Below are positions 44,573 through 55,264 of a stretch of 64,000 nt of DNA, piece after piece. Within the stretch, counting starts at the first letter, position 1; the number at the start of each line of letters is the position of its first letter. Made by a program: the position numbers and the translations under genes. The notes beneath the pieces are model-generated. The model ran no database searches. It saw nothing but the letters and a program-made list of their open reading frames with translations, and had not been told where the DNA came from. Origin of the DNA: Carettochelys insculpta (Eukaryota; Chordata; Testudines; Carettochelyidae); NCBI RefSeq assembly GCF_033958435.1, contig NC_134152.1, forward strand, positions 12,634,001-12,698,000, written 5' to 3'.

Positions 44573-45327
44573 GGATACGTGTGCAGGATTTCACAGTCTG
44601 ACAACTCAGATTGTCCTTCCTTTGCTGACAGTAGCTAAATGATGATGTGCCACTATTCAAGCACTTAGTCACTCTTGCCACTGTTCTTCTTCAGTGATTT
44701 ACTGTTTGATTTCAATCATAAAAATGGGGGTCATTTCCAAAACAGTGAAAGGGAGATGTGCTCAGAAACACAAGACTTTTCGCCTTCCATACAACCAGGA
44801 AAATGGCTCTCGCTTTGTCCTTTTAATTTGTAGGCCTCCATGAGCCCTTCATGCAGCTTGCATGGGTAGCATTATGCTTCAGCAACAAGCAGAAAAACTG
44901 ATTCACAAAGATGAAGTGACTTACAAAGCACAGGTCCCACTACTGTCTGTTTTATAGACAACTGGCTGCTAACAATTGGACAAAGGGTTACTGCTCGTAT
45001 TTGAAACAATGCTGTTTATTTCTATATTCTTCTGTACTTGTGCAAATGAAGGTTTAAGAGCAGGTAACTGGAGAAAGGGACAAGAGTTATTCCTGTAATC
45101 ATCCTCTCCCCCGCACAGTGATAGGGGCCAAATCCCTCCTTCCTGGGATAGTCTGAGTCTTAGATGACAGAGCTCTAAATTGATAGTTGAAAATTATGTT
45201 CAAATAATCTTAAAGCTGTAGCTTAAATTCCAACTATGTCTACAAGGTCCCACAGTCTGCACTATGAGGGTGTGAAGTGCAGTGCACACTTGTGTGTTGT
45301 GCTGAAACTCCTCATGAGTACACCGCC
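44573..45327. other. No gene recognised
   Basis: About 750 bp of AT-rich sequence with no supportable feature. Confidence 0.5.
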
Positions 45328-45330
45328 AAG

Positions 45331-45628
45331 CTATGTCGACATGGTAGGCGCTATTTTGGGATACAGCAGAATCCTGAAATAGCTGCCCTTATCTAAGAAA
45401 CATGCCTGTTGTCTTCAAACAGTTTTCAAGAGAACTAGCATGCTAATCCAGCAAAACGAGTACAGGGACACCTTAAAATAGTTCTATATTTCAGTATGAC
45501 ACACTGTTTAGACAGCACCACATGCCAAAATAGCCTTTTTCAAAATCTACTCAAAATAACCTATGCAATTTTTGTAACACAAATTGTGTAGCTTATTTCA
45601 AGGTTAGGGCACTGGGTAGACATAGCCC
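45331..45628. mobile_element. TTTCAAAATA-type MITE, about 298 bp, flanked by AAG
   Basis: The left end CTATGTCGACATGG and inverted right end GGGCTATGTCTACCCAG are approximate TIRs, with AAG at 45328-45330 and 45629-45631. The interior has TATTTCAGTATG and TTCAAAATCTACTC segments. The evidence is weaker than for the other MITEs because the left TIR is diverged. Confidence 0.5.
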
Positions 45629-45631
45629 AAG

Positions 45632-47320
45632 AGTGAACTGAATTGTAGGTAGCTTATGTTTAGTCATTTTTCAAACAGGGTTCCATTAACATTAGCTAGG
45701 TACCTTTTAGCTTGCAGATGGAGCATTTACACAGGAGAGTCTGAGTGTAGCATGTAAGAGACAAGTGCCATATAAATCCAGAAAAAGGTGGTTTTGGCTG
45801 CATAATTTAGGGAATTTAAGCAGAGGAAAATGACAGCCTGCATCGTGGGTTGGCTTCTGTCATATCATTCGCCTTGTTTAAATGTATTTTTTTCTTGGAT
45901 TTCTTTTCCTTGTGGGCAAATCTTTGTGGGTTTTTTTACAATGAGAGGAGGAGATACTTTTCTTTCTTTTTTTTTTTTTTTACTGGCTGTCATAAAACCT
46001 GAGATAGAAGACTGTGCCTTTGAGGCTACTGGAGTCTTTTCACTCTTTGTTGAAAACATTGTTTTTTACAAATGGTTTTCACTTAGAACCTGTCAAGGGT
46101 GGCAATAGAGAAACTTCAGAAGGATAACTCTCCTTCATCCAAATCCAGATTTGTAGGTTATGTCCACAAAGCCAGTTCATTTAACAAGGATTCTGTGATC
46201 TTTGACAAAAGACTAGCTATTGTCTTAGGAGAGACAAAAGTATGAGACCCCCCCTTTTTACCTCTCCGTTAATGGCACTCATATTAAAATTACTGTAAAA
46301 TTGATCTAAAACATTTTTCCCATAAGGTCTTGAACAAAATGTTACGGTTCTTTCAAAAGTTTACAGATGACCATTGACTTAATGCTACTTTGAAACTTTA
46401 TTTTGTAGAAGAAAATGCTGCTTTTTTACCATCTTCGGTTCAATGAAACAAACATAGAACCAGTTTCCTTATCTTGTTGTCTGATATTTTTAAAATAATT
46501 GCCTTTATTTTTTAGTAGCTTAAATTTGAAAGTGCTGTATTTTCCCATAGTTATTTATTTATTGTTACCTGCTGCTGCCTGATTGTGTACCTCCAGTTCC
46601 AAATGAGGTGTGCTTGACTGGTCAATTCATAACTGGTATTCGTAATTCTGAGATTCTACTGCATATACCCAAATAAGTGAAATCTTGGGCATTTTGCCAT
46701 TGACTTCAGTGGAACCAAGATTTCAGCCAGATTTCTTTCTGTGAGAATGAAATTAATTTGGTGGGATGCATTTGATAAAAAAAAGATCTGTATCATACAA
46801 TAGATCTTTCTGCAGTGCCTTTAAGGAAAGCTGCCTGTGGTACTTAATGAGGATAAAAAACAGTTGCTTATATCTCATAAATGTCATCCAGAAGATATAC
46901 CAGGGGTTCAGTAACAAGCTATAGTTAAATGCACAGATATAATAGCCACAATTTATCATTTGGACCTATCGTCTGGCATGAGTTACGTCATGACTCTTAT
47001 TAATGTGTCAGTTTCAGTGGAAATTAAACTTCTCCAGTTAAATAAACTGATAAGCTTGCTGATCCCCCCCGCCCCCGCCCCCACAGCCCACACAGCCTGT
47101 ATTTATTATTTACCATGTCCTTGGAATTTGGGATTGTATAACTGAGATTTCTCATTAAGCCCCATCAAATCCAAACCACTGCAGGCAGTGAATATTAGTT
47201 TCTTATTTATTTATGAGGAAAATAAGAATTCATCTCCCCTGAGAAATTGCCTGCCTTTAAACGCTGCATTGCTTTTCATTGAATTCAAAACACTCTGGGC
47301 TATGAACATATGTATTTCTC
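45632..47320. other. No gene recognised
   Basis: About 1.7 kb AT-rich, with a T run near 45968-45980 and a C-rich patch near 47066-47080. Open frames are at most 92 codons and look random. Confidence 0.5.
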
Positions 47321-47323
47321 ATA

Positions 47324-48117
47324 GGCTATGGCTACACTGCAGCCCTATTTTGAAATAAGATATTTCAAAACACTTATTTTGAATATCTTATTTTGAAATA
47401 ACACAACCACACTAAAAATACATTTTGAAATAGCATCCAGCTATGTAAAAGTAGCATTTCCAGGTCCATAGCACTATTACACAATAGTGCCATTGGAGCC
47501 TATTATGGCTTATTTTGAAATAACGCTATTCTGTGTCTCAATAGCACCTATTTCAAGATAGCAATTTCAGAATAGGCACTGTTCCTCATGGAATTAGAGC
47601 TGTATCTACACTAGCCCCCTCTTTTCTGAGGAGTCACATTAATGAGACAGTTTTGAAGCTGCTAATGGGACAATGCCATGAATATGCAGTCCCTCATTAG
47701 CATAATGGCCACTGCGTGTGATTTGAAAGTGCTGCTTTTGGAATGCACATCACCCATGTAGACAGGGGCCTTATGAAAGGACCCCTGACTTCAAAAGCCC
47801 CTTTTTCCTAAAACTGAATGGGAAGAGGGGGCTTTCAAAGCCAGGGGGTCCTTTTGAAAGTCCCCCACCTACATGGGCAGTGTGCGCTCCAAAAGCAGCA
47901 CTTTCGAATAACACAGCTGCCATTTTGCCTCATTAGCATATTTGGAACTCCCTCATTAACATGCCCCCTCCAAAAGGATGGGGCTAGGATAGACACAGCC
48001 AAGGTGTACCTGAATCAAAATAAGGCACCTGCTATTTCAAGTGTATTTCAGAATATCATGTGTCATTTAGAAGCTGCCACATTTATTTCGAAATAGCTTT
48101 GCCATGTAGACACTGCC
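47324..48117. mobile_element. TTTCAAAATA-rich MITE, split by another MITE (ATA repeats)
   Basis: The left end is GGCTATGGCTACACTGCAGC, the inverted right end GGCAGTGTCTACATGGCAAA, with ATA at 47321-47323 and 48118-48120. Both flanks of the inner element carry TATTTTGAAATA / TATTTCAAG text like the elements at 8253-8928 and 21745-22935. No coding capacity. Confidence 0.65.
47597..48000. mobile_element. Fold-back MITE, about 404 bp, nested
   Basis: It starts GAGCTGTATCTACACTAGCC and ends GGGGCTAGGATAGACACAGCC, which are inverses with mismatches. The halves mirror (TTAGCATAATGGCC and inverse, CTTCAAAAGCCCC and GGGGGCTTTCAAAG). It sits inside the 47324-48117 element. The duplication is unclear. 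Confidence 0.65.
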
Positions 48118-48120
48118 ATA

Positions 48121-49653
48121 CTGAATATCTTATTAACATACCAGGGTGCAAAGATTTAAGGCTAGAAGCACATTTGGTGCTGAATTTCACAGGGGCACTA
48201 AAAGCAAGGAGAAAGAATTGAACCTTTGGGAAATTATAGACTAGCTGTCCTGAGGAACTGTGTGAACAGTATTGCTCAAGGTGTTCATTGAGCAACATTT
48301 AAAATTGTAATGTAGTGTGGAGGGAAAAACAGATTTTAGATTTAAAGATATGGATAGAGCTTTTTATCTGATAACGTTCATAGTTATTTTACAGTTTTTA
48401 TTCCACTAAAAGCTTTATGCTACAACCTGTAAAAATAAGTTACAGGGGGAAAAAAGCATTGCTGGATTTTTGATGCATGGATTTGCATTCACAATGACAT
48501 TTTTGGCTTGATTTTTGTTGATTTCCACAATTTTTACCAATTTCAATATAATTTTGAAACAGTTTCTTACAATTTGGCATGGAGAACACTAGCCCTATTT
48601 ACAAAGATAGACAATTGGGTCTTTCATCACCAGAGGTTTTGGACAGCCTGGGATATTATGGCTTAATGAATAAGACAAAAATAGCAATATTACTGTGTAC
48701 AAGTGCAAGAACTTTGCTTGAAATATTTTCCTACTCTACAGTTATGGTCTAATTTGTGGCTAGACATATCCACAGGGGACCTGTTTTGTATGCTGCTGCT
48801 CTTAAAGCAGGAGATTCCATATGGCAGTGAGAAACCAATGGTAGCTGAGTTCTGTAACTTTCTGTTTTCATGGCTGTTTAGCAATCTGTCATACGGTAAT
48901 TATTACTTTGTCAGTTGTTTCAAGTTCAGCTCTGAAAATAGTTGGCTGTTAAAAAGCATATTTGTGTCACTTCTGAGAATCATGATATTGCTGCTCAGTT
49001 TTGCCAGCTTTTTCATGAAAATAATTGGCAGAGAATTTATTACAATAATGCATTAATAAGTAGTTTGCTGCATATGGTGCTGAAGCTATAAGTGTTTTTT
49101 GCCTCAAAAACATGTCTTGGTCTAATATCTACATTATCTTCTGCTTTTCTCTCTTGAAGCACATGAAGGTTTCAGTGGGAGGTTGCTAATCATAGTATTA
49201 GCATGCAAATCACCTGTTTGTTGTTAAAATCCTATTGGATATCACACATTAAACAACACTGAGTAAAGTCAGATAAGAGGCCTCCCAGGAATATCTAGGG
49301 AAGGAAGTGGCACTGGTGGTTCATAATTGTCAAGTTTCATGCTTGTCGAGACGATGATATTGGGCTAATGCCTCAGAATGGGGGTGGGGCAGGCAAAGTA
49401 ACACGGGAAGTGTGGCCTTTCACATGAGATATAAAACTGAGGTCTTAGCCACCTGGTCTTAAAACTCTTGTGGTTCCTTTCACACAAATATAAAGATGAT
49501 ATCTTGTAGCTACCACCTATTGTCTTTCACTGAAGTTTCAGGAAGATGTAGGGTCCGATTTACTGCCCATTGACATCAGTGGCAGACTTTCTATTGACTT
49601 CAGTGACATGGATCCACACCGATAGAATTCACTTTGCTTCAAGCCTTAAGACA
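48121..49653. other. No gene recognised
   Basis: About 1.5 kb AT-rich. The longest frame (48703-49056, 117 codons) is hydrophobic, has no recognised domain and no splice context I would defend, so I do not call it. Confidence 0.5.
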
Positions 49654-50014
49654 TTACGGCTACGTCTACACGTGAAGCCTACATCGAAATAGATTATTTC
49701 GACGTAGCAACATCGAAAAGGCTATTTCGATGAATAACGTCTACACGTCCTCCAGGGCTGGCAACGTCGATGTTCAACTTCGACGTTGTGCAGCACCACA
49801 TCGAAATAGGCGCTGTGAGGGAAAGTCTACACGCCAAAGTAGCACACATCGAAATAGGGATGCCAGGCACAGCTGCAGACAGGGTCACAGGGCGGACTAG
49901 CGCTTCCGGGGCAACAGCTAGCTGCTCCCTTAAAGGGCCCCTCCCAGACACACTCAGCCTGCACAGCACACAGTCTGAGGAGCCATAGGCACACAGACCC
50001 CGGGCAACGCAGGC

Positions 50015-50024
50015 ATGGACCCCC

Positions 50025-50056
<32 letters not shown>

Positions 50057-51429
50057 GTCCACCCAGCCCTTCCGGCAGGAGCAGGGCTCGCCCTGATCCA
50101 TGCCATGCGGGAGGCAGCTGAGCACCTCCTTGCTACACTGGAGGAGGAGCTGCTCCCAGGGCAGCAGGGCTCAACCCCCAACCCTGCAGCACCCCGCCCC
50201 CCCCCCGCCTCACACGCCGGCGGCTGTGGAGCTACCCCACCAGCACCGACTGGTGGGAGCGGCTGGTGCTTGAGAAGTGGGACGACGACCGCTGGCTCAG
50301 GAACTTCAGGATGAGCCGGCAGACATTTCTGGAGCTGTGCCAGTGGCTCACCCCCGCACTCAGGGACCAGGCCACTGCCATGCGGCGTGCCCTCACAGTG
50401 GAGAAACGGGTCGGCATCACTGTCCGGAAGCTGGCCACTCCAGACAGCTACCGATCCGTGGGCCAGCAGTTTGGTGTCGGCAAGGCCACCGTCGGGGCTG
50501 TCTTCATGGAGGTAAGAGAACCCACGGGGGGAGGCCAGGGCAGGGGAGGGCGGGGGAGGGGAGGGGAGGGCAGGGGAGGGCAGGGCAGAGGAGGGCGGGG
50601 GAGGGCAGGGCAGGGCCACGCACACCCTGCTCACCCCTCATTGGTGCTCTCTCATGTGCTTTTCCTGCAGGTTGTGCGTGCCATCAATGCCATGCTGCTG
50701 CACAGGCTCGTGAGGCTGGGGGACCCAGATGCCACCATCGCAGCCTTTGCCACCCTAGGCTTCCCCAATTGCTTCGGGGCTCTGGATGGGACTCACATCC
50801 CCATCCGCGCCTCGCATCACAGTGGAGGACGCTACGTCAATCGCAAGGGCTACCATTCTGTGGTCCTCCAGGCCTTGGTGGACAGCCGGGAGCGTTTCCA
50901 GGACATTTATGTGGGCTGGCCTGGCAGCACCCACGACACCCGGGTTTTCCGGAACTCGGGCCTGTGCCGCCGGCTGGAGGTGGGGACCTACATCCCCCAG
51001 TGGGAAATCCCTGTGGGGGACACCACCATGCCCTTCTGCGTCATCGCAGATGCGGCATACCCCCTCCGGCCCTGGCTCATGCACCCGTACATGGGCCATC
51101 TCTCCGCTAGCCAGGAGCGCTTCAACCAGCGCCTGAACCACGTGCGCCGGGTGGTGGAGCGCTCATTTGGCCGCCTGAAAGGACGCTGGAGATGTCTCCT
51201 GACCCGCCTGGATGAGGGCCCCAACAACACCCCCCTGATTGTGGGTGCCTGCTGCGCCCTGCACAATTTGGTGGAGAGCAAGGGGGAGGCCTTTTTCCAG
51301 GGCTGGGCTATGGAGGCCGGCAGGGCCGACGTGCAGCCACATGCTGCCCCCAGTTGGCAGGTGGACCCCGAAGGGACCCGGGTCCGGGAGGCCCTGCGGG
51401 CCCACTTCGATGATGAGGCCGCGGGGTGA
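50015..51429 (+). pseudogene. Harbinger DDE transposase, one indel from open (Harb-3)
   Basis: The ATG is followed by DP and nine Gln. Exon 1 ends at 50511, the intron is 50512-50670 (159 bp), and exon 2 ends with DDEAAG and TGA at 51427-51429. The only break is in a C run at 50197-50206: 10 C here, 11 in Harb-2, 8 in Harb-1. Downstream the frame is open for the rest, with ALDGTHIPI, GSTHDTRVF, IADAAYPLRPWL and VVERSFGRLKGRW all kept. It also keeps the C-terminal 19 residues lost in Harb-2. If the run is a sequencing error this would be an intact protein of about 418 residues. Confidence 0.87.
50512..50670 (+). other. In-frame G-rich intron of Harb-3 transposase
   Basis: Donor GAG/GTAAGAG, acceptor TTTTCCTGCAG/GTTGTG. 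It contains GGGAGGGCAGGG-type repeats, 159 bp, no stop in frame. Confidence 0.75.
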
Positions 51430-51825
51430 ACTCTGCCAGGCCCCCCACTGCCCACCCCTTCCTCCACAACACTCCCTGCCCCAACGCCCACACCATGGAG
51501 CACCCAACCGCACCCCCTCCCACTTTTCCTGGACAAATGACAGCACGCACTTGTGGCTGAACTTAAACTGCTTTTTCTTTTAGAACTTTTTTTTTTAACT
51601 ATAAATAAAACAAGAACAAACATGTGTGGAACAAAAGTAATGTGTACAAATAAAAATATAGTAATAAAAAAGTTTGTTCACTAATAAAAAGAAAACCAGG
51701 GATGATAAAGGGGAGAACTATTTACATGGGAGGGACGGGGCAAACGGGGGGGGGCACAAATTAATAAGTCACAACTATATACAAGGGCGGGGGGGCACGT
51801 CCCGGGCCCCTCGCCCCTAAAGTCC
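51430..51825. other. Convergent 3' ends of the two Harb-3 genes
   Basis: About 400 bp. Plus-strand AATAAA motifs occur near 51602 and 51650. A T run at 51585-51597 lies just before. No other gene. Confidence 0.55.
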
Positions 51826-52527
51826 AGGACTGGGCATGGGCAGCCGGGAGCCCCGCCGCGGCCGCAGCCCTGTCCGGGGCTGGCTGGGGGCGGGGCGGGC
51901 CGGAAGATATGCCCGGCGAGTCTCAGCTGGCTCCAGGGGTCCCTCGGCGCTCCGGCCCTCGGTGGTGGGTGGCGGGGCGACGGCGGACGGGACGGCGACG
52001 TGTGGAGCAGCTGGTGGTGCAGTCGGTGGAGCAGGCAGGGCGGGCGCTGAGGCGGCCGGCGCGGCATGGGGGGGCCAGGTAGTCCACCAGGCGGTTGAAA
52101 GTGTCCATGTAGGCCCCCCATGCCTCTTGGCGCCAGGCCAGCACCCGCTCCTGCAGTTCGAGGTGGCGTTGCTCCACCCGCAGGCGCTGCTCCGCCACCT
52201 CCAGCTGCCGACGGTGGATGGCCAGCAGCTGGGGGTCCATCACCGTCGGCTGGTGGTGGCGCGGGGTCCGCCGTCTAGCCCGCCGTGGGGCCGGTCGGTC
52301 CTCGGCCGAGGGGCTTGCCTGGAGCGATGGCCCCGGAGGGGTCTCTGGGACCACTGATGCCTCGCCGGCGCTCTCTTCCAGCCCTTCCGATGGTGCAGCT
52401 GCGGGACACAGGAGAGGAGCGGGGGAAGAAGAATGGAGACAGGTGTTAGTGTGGGCCCCGAGCCGTGGCCTTTGTCCCCCCAGCCCTGTGCTGCAGGTTC
52501 CCCATCCCCATCCCCGGGAGATGCTGC

Positions 52528-52981
52528 TGTGATGGATGGGGTTCAGGGGTCCCCCTGTACTGCACCCCCTCCCGTGGTGGGAGCGACTTTCACTTCACTC
52601 AGCAGGGTCTGACAGGAAAGGTTTCTTAGGCCACAGATGCCCAGTTTCTCCCAGGAGTGACAGCACCAGCTGTCAGAAGAGACAGTCCTTCCAACCCGTC
52701 CTGGGGAGAAGACCCCAAGGGGTTCCCCTCTGGGATGCAGCTTTCCCCCTCCTCAGGCTGGCTGCCTTCCAGCTCTCCCTTTCCCTAGCCTCTACCTGCG
52801 GCCCCCGCCCTCCCGCCCCCATTTCAAAGCCAGCTCGGCTCCTCCCTTCTCTTTGTTCAGGGCAGAGGTGTCACCTGCCAGCTGTAGCCCCAGGATTATC
52901 CTTTGCCCCTGGGAGCTATTCGGCTTTTGTTGCTCATATCTAGCCTGAGTCTCCCTTTTGCACTCCCCCCACTCCATCACA
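52528..52981 (-). mobile_element. Solo LTR-like insertion in Harb-3 Myb intron
   Basis: The same position and orientation as 17734-18189, 454 bp, TGTGATGG at one end and CCATCACA at the other, flanked by TGCTGC-like text. It is closely similar to the Harb-2 copy along its length. This points to a single insertion copied along with the transposon. Confidence 0.7.
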
Positions 52982-53403
52982 TGCTGCTGCTGCTGGTGTT
53001 GCTGCTGCTGCGGGGTGTCCCACCCTCTCCTCCCGGGGGCCCCTCGAGGTTCCACTCCCCCCTGCCCTGGGGATGGGGCATGGCACTGTCGTACGGGGTG
53101 GCAGGGGGCAGGGGCTGATGCACTGCTGTGAGGTACATGGCCCTGATGTCCTTGGGGCCATGGCCATGTAAGCATGTGGGGGGCCCTGGACACATATCTA
53201 TTACCCCCGCCCCTCAAGCCCAGGGGTGTACACCAGAGGTGGGGTACATACCTGTCGGTCCACTCCCACGGTCCGGAGACCCCCCGGGGGGCGGAGGCCC
53301 GGCTGCTGCTCCGGGATGGCAGGAGGAGGATCTGCAGCCCGGATTCTGCGGAGGAGGAGCCCCCCTCCTCCTCCTCCTGACGCGATGGCCCGGGGGTGCG
53401 GGG

Positions 53404-53803
53404 AGTGCATGTGTGAGTCAGGCTGGATGTCTGAGACAAGCAGCAGCTCCCAGTGGCTAAGGATGACCCTGGGGCTACAACTGGCAGGTAACACCTCTGC
53501 CTGAACAAAGAGCAGGGAGGAGCTGAGCTGGGTTTTGAATCAGGGGCGGCAGTTAGAGGCTAGGAAAAGGGAGAGCTGGAAGGCAGCCAGCCTGAGGGGG
53601 GGGAAGCTACACCCCAGAGGGGCACCCCTCGGGGTCTTCTCCCCAGGACAGGTTGGAAGGACTGTTTCTGGCTGCTATGCTGTCGCTTCTGTGAGAAACT
53701 GGCCATCTGTTGCCTAATAAACCTTCTGTTGTACCTGCTGAGTGAGAGTCACTCCTGCCAGCGGACGGGGTTCAGTGCAGGGGGACCCCTGAACCCCATC
53801 ACA
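53404..53803 (+). mobile_element. Second LTR copy in Harb-3, opposite orientation, in Myb exon 1
   Basis: About 400 bp, matching the intron copy in reverse: CTCCCAG, CTGGGGCTACA, GGTCTTCTCCCCAGGA and ACCCCTGAACCCCATCACA are shared. AATAAA lies at about 53717. GGGG flanks it at 53400-53403 and 53804-53807. It lacks about 20 bp of the 5' end seen in the other copies. The Myb reading frame resumes after it. Confidence 0.7.
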
Positions 53804-54596
53804 GGGGCTTACCTCCAGGGCGGACTCCGGCTGAAGGGCCTGCTGGGGCTCGTTGGCCGAAGTATCAAGGGTGGCCGGAGGGGAGGAGGTGTGCCGGGGG
53901 CCCAGGATGTCCCTGAGCTCCCTGTAAAAGGGGCAAGTGACGGGGGCGGCCCCAGATCGGCTGGCCGCATCCCGGGCCCGGGCATAACCCTGCCGCAGCT
54001 CCTTGACCTTACTCCTGACATGATCAGGAGTGCGGGCAGGGTGACCCCGGGCAGCCAGGCTGTCGGCCAGCCAAGCGAACGCATCCGTTTTCCGCCTCTT
54101 GCTCCCCATTACCTGGAGCACCTCCTCCTCGCTCTAGAGCCCCAGCAGGTCCCACAGCTTGGCCTCTGTCCAGGAGGGGCCCTGCTGCCGCTTGCCAGCC
54201 TGGCTGCCCGCCTGGCTGGGCTGGCTGCCCTGGCTTCCGTTGGGGGGGGGGGGTCCCCTGGGGGGGCTGCCGGGCGACCGTTGATGGTCCTGTGGCTGCT
54301 GAGGGACATGCAGGCTGGCCGCGTGTCTGGACTGCTGCTTGCACGTTCCCTCAGCTTCCTGCACAGGAAGGGAGGGGGAGGGGACCTTTAAGGGGCCGCT
54401 CCACGCAGCCACCATTGAGCTGAGGGGCTGCAGAGAGCGTCTCTCAACCCCTCAGCTGATGGCCGCCATGGAGGACCCCGCAATTTCGATGGAAGTCCCT
54501 ACTGATGAGGATAGCGACTTCGACGTCTCGCCACCTAACATCAAAGTTAACTTCAAAATAGCGCCCGAAGTAGCGTGCACGTGTAGACACGGCTTA

Positions 54597-55261
54597 GGAA
54601 ACATGCAAATGTTTGTTTAAACCCATCCCTACTTGGGAAACCACTTAAGCTCGAGTCACGGGGCATTCTATGGACTTTGTGAAAATATACTTATGAATAT
54701 GACATAACTGGAATATGCTTTATGCAAATTGACTCATGTAAGATACCATTGGAAAACTTGTAGTCCACTGAATGTGATTATCCCATTTGCATGCACGTAT
54801 CATTCCTGTATTCAAAGTTAGCTATATGGAGAATAAACCTGTGTTAGTAACGTAGTCATACTGAATGAGGGCCATTAATGGTGCTTCAAGATCTTTATGG
54901 CCCATTGGCAAGCAAACAATGAACTCCAAATGGCTTTGTTTTTCCAGAGAGGCTGGACTGAGGGACTATGGCTGGTCTTACTAAAACATATGGCCATGTC
55001 ACCTGAAGCTGGGACCCATCTTGAATGCTGTGCTTTCTCACTGAAAGTGAGTAAAAGTACAGACTGAATACAAAGGATTCCCATCTTGGGCAAAATTTAT
55101 ATAAAGGTGGGAAGCCAAACAACGGGGGCAGCTGCCAGATGTCAGGAAACCTCTGCTTACCACTCAAAATGTCTACTGGAAACAACTAAATGTGGCTAGG
55201 AAGAAAGAGTGAAGCCCAGGCTAGAAATGAGTCTAGTCTGTGAAGGTGATTATTAGCACAA
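54597..55261. other. Unclassified AT-rich repeat-like stretch
   Basis: About 660 bp containing ATATGACATAACTGGAATAT, GGGCCATTAATGGTG and AATAAACCTGTG. It has the feel of an interspersed repeat or LTR, but no ends or second copy are in the window, so I cannot classify it. No gene. Confidence 0.35.
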
Positions 55262-55264
55262 CTA

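Larger units (their letters stand above)
51826..54415 (-). pseudogene. Harbinger Myb/SANT-like gene, broken (Harb-3)
   Basis: Exon 1 starts at ATG 54415 and reads into the Myb block (PSWTEAKLWDLLGL), where a TAG at about 54134 replaces the conserved TGG. The block continues MLQVMGSKRRKTDAFAWLAD and VKELRQGYARARD, then PVTCPFYRELRDILG. An LTR (53404-53803) splits the rest of exon 1. The donor is at 53252 (CAG/GTATGT), the acceptor CCCGCAG at 52399, and exon 2 starts CTGCACC at 52398. In exon 2 a G run (52069-52075) shifts the frame after DYLAPP. Three separate defects make it dead. Confidence 0.8.
49657..54593 (+). mobile_element. Harb-3: near full-length PIF/Harbinger with two LTR insertions, 4937 bp
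   Basis: The left end is CGGCTACGTCTACACGTGAA and the inverted right end GCCGTGTCTACACGTGCACG, flanked by TTA at 49654-49656 and 54594-54596. The transposase lies on plus (50015-51429) and the Myb-like gene on minus (54415 to about 51826). One LTR lies in the Myb intron at the same place as in Harb-2 and a second, reversed, in Myb exon 1. Part of the right subterminal region is missing (54490-54570) compared with Harb-1. Confidence 0.9.

Noticed and set aside
48703..49056. A 117-codon hydrophobic frame
   Set aside because: It lies in AT-rich DNA, with no domain, no supporting splice sites and no neighbours. It is likely chance.
50277..51110. A 277-codon plus-strand frame in Harb-3
   Set aside because: The same shadow frame as in Harb-1 and Harb-2. 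Its conservation follows from the transposase.
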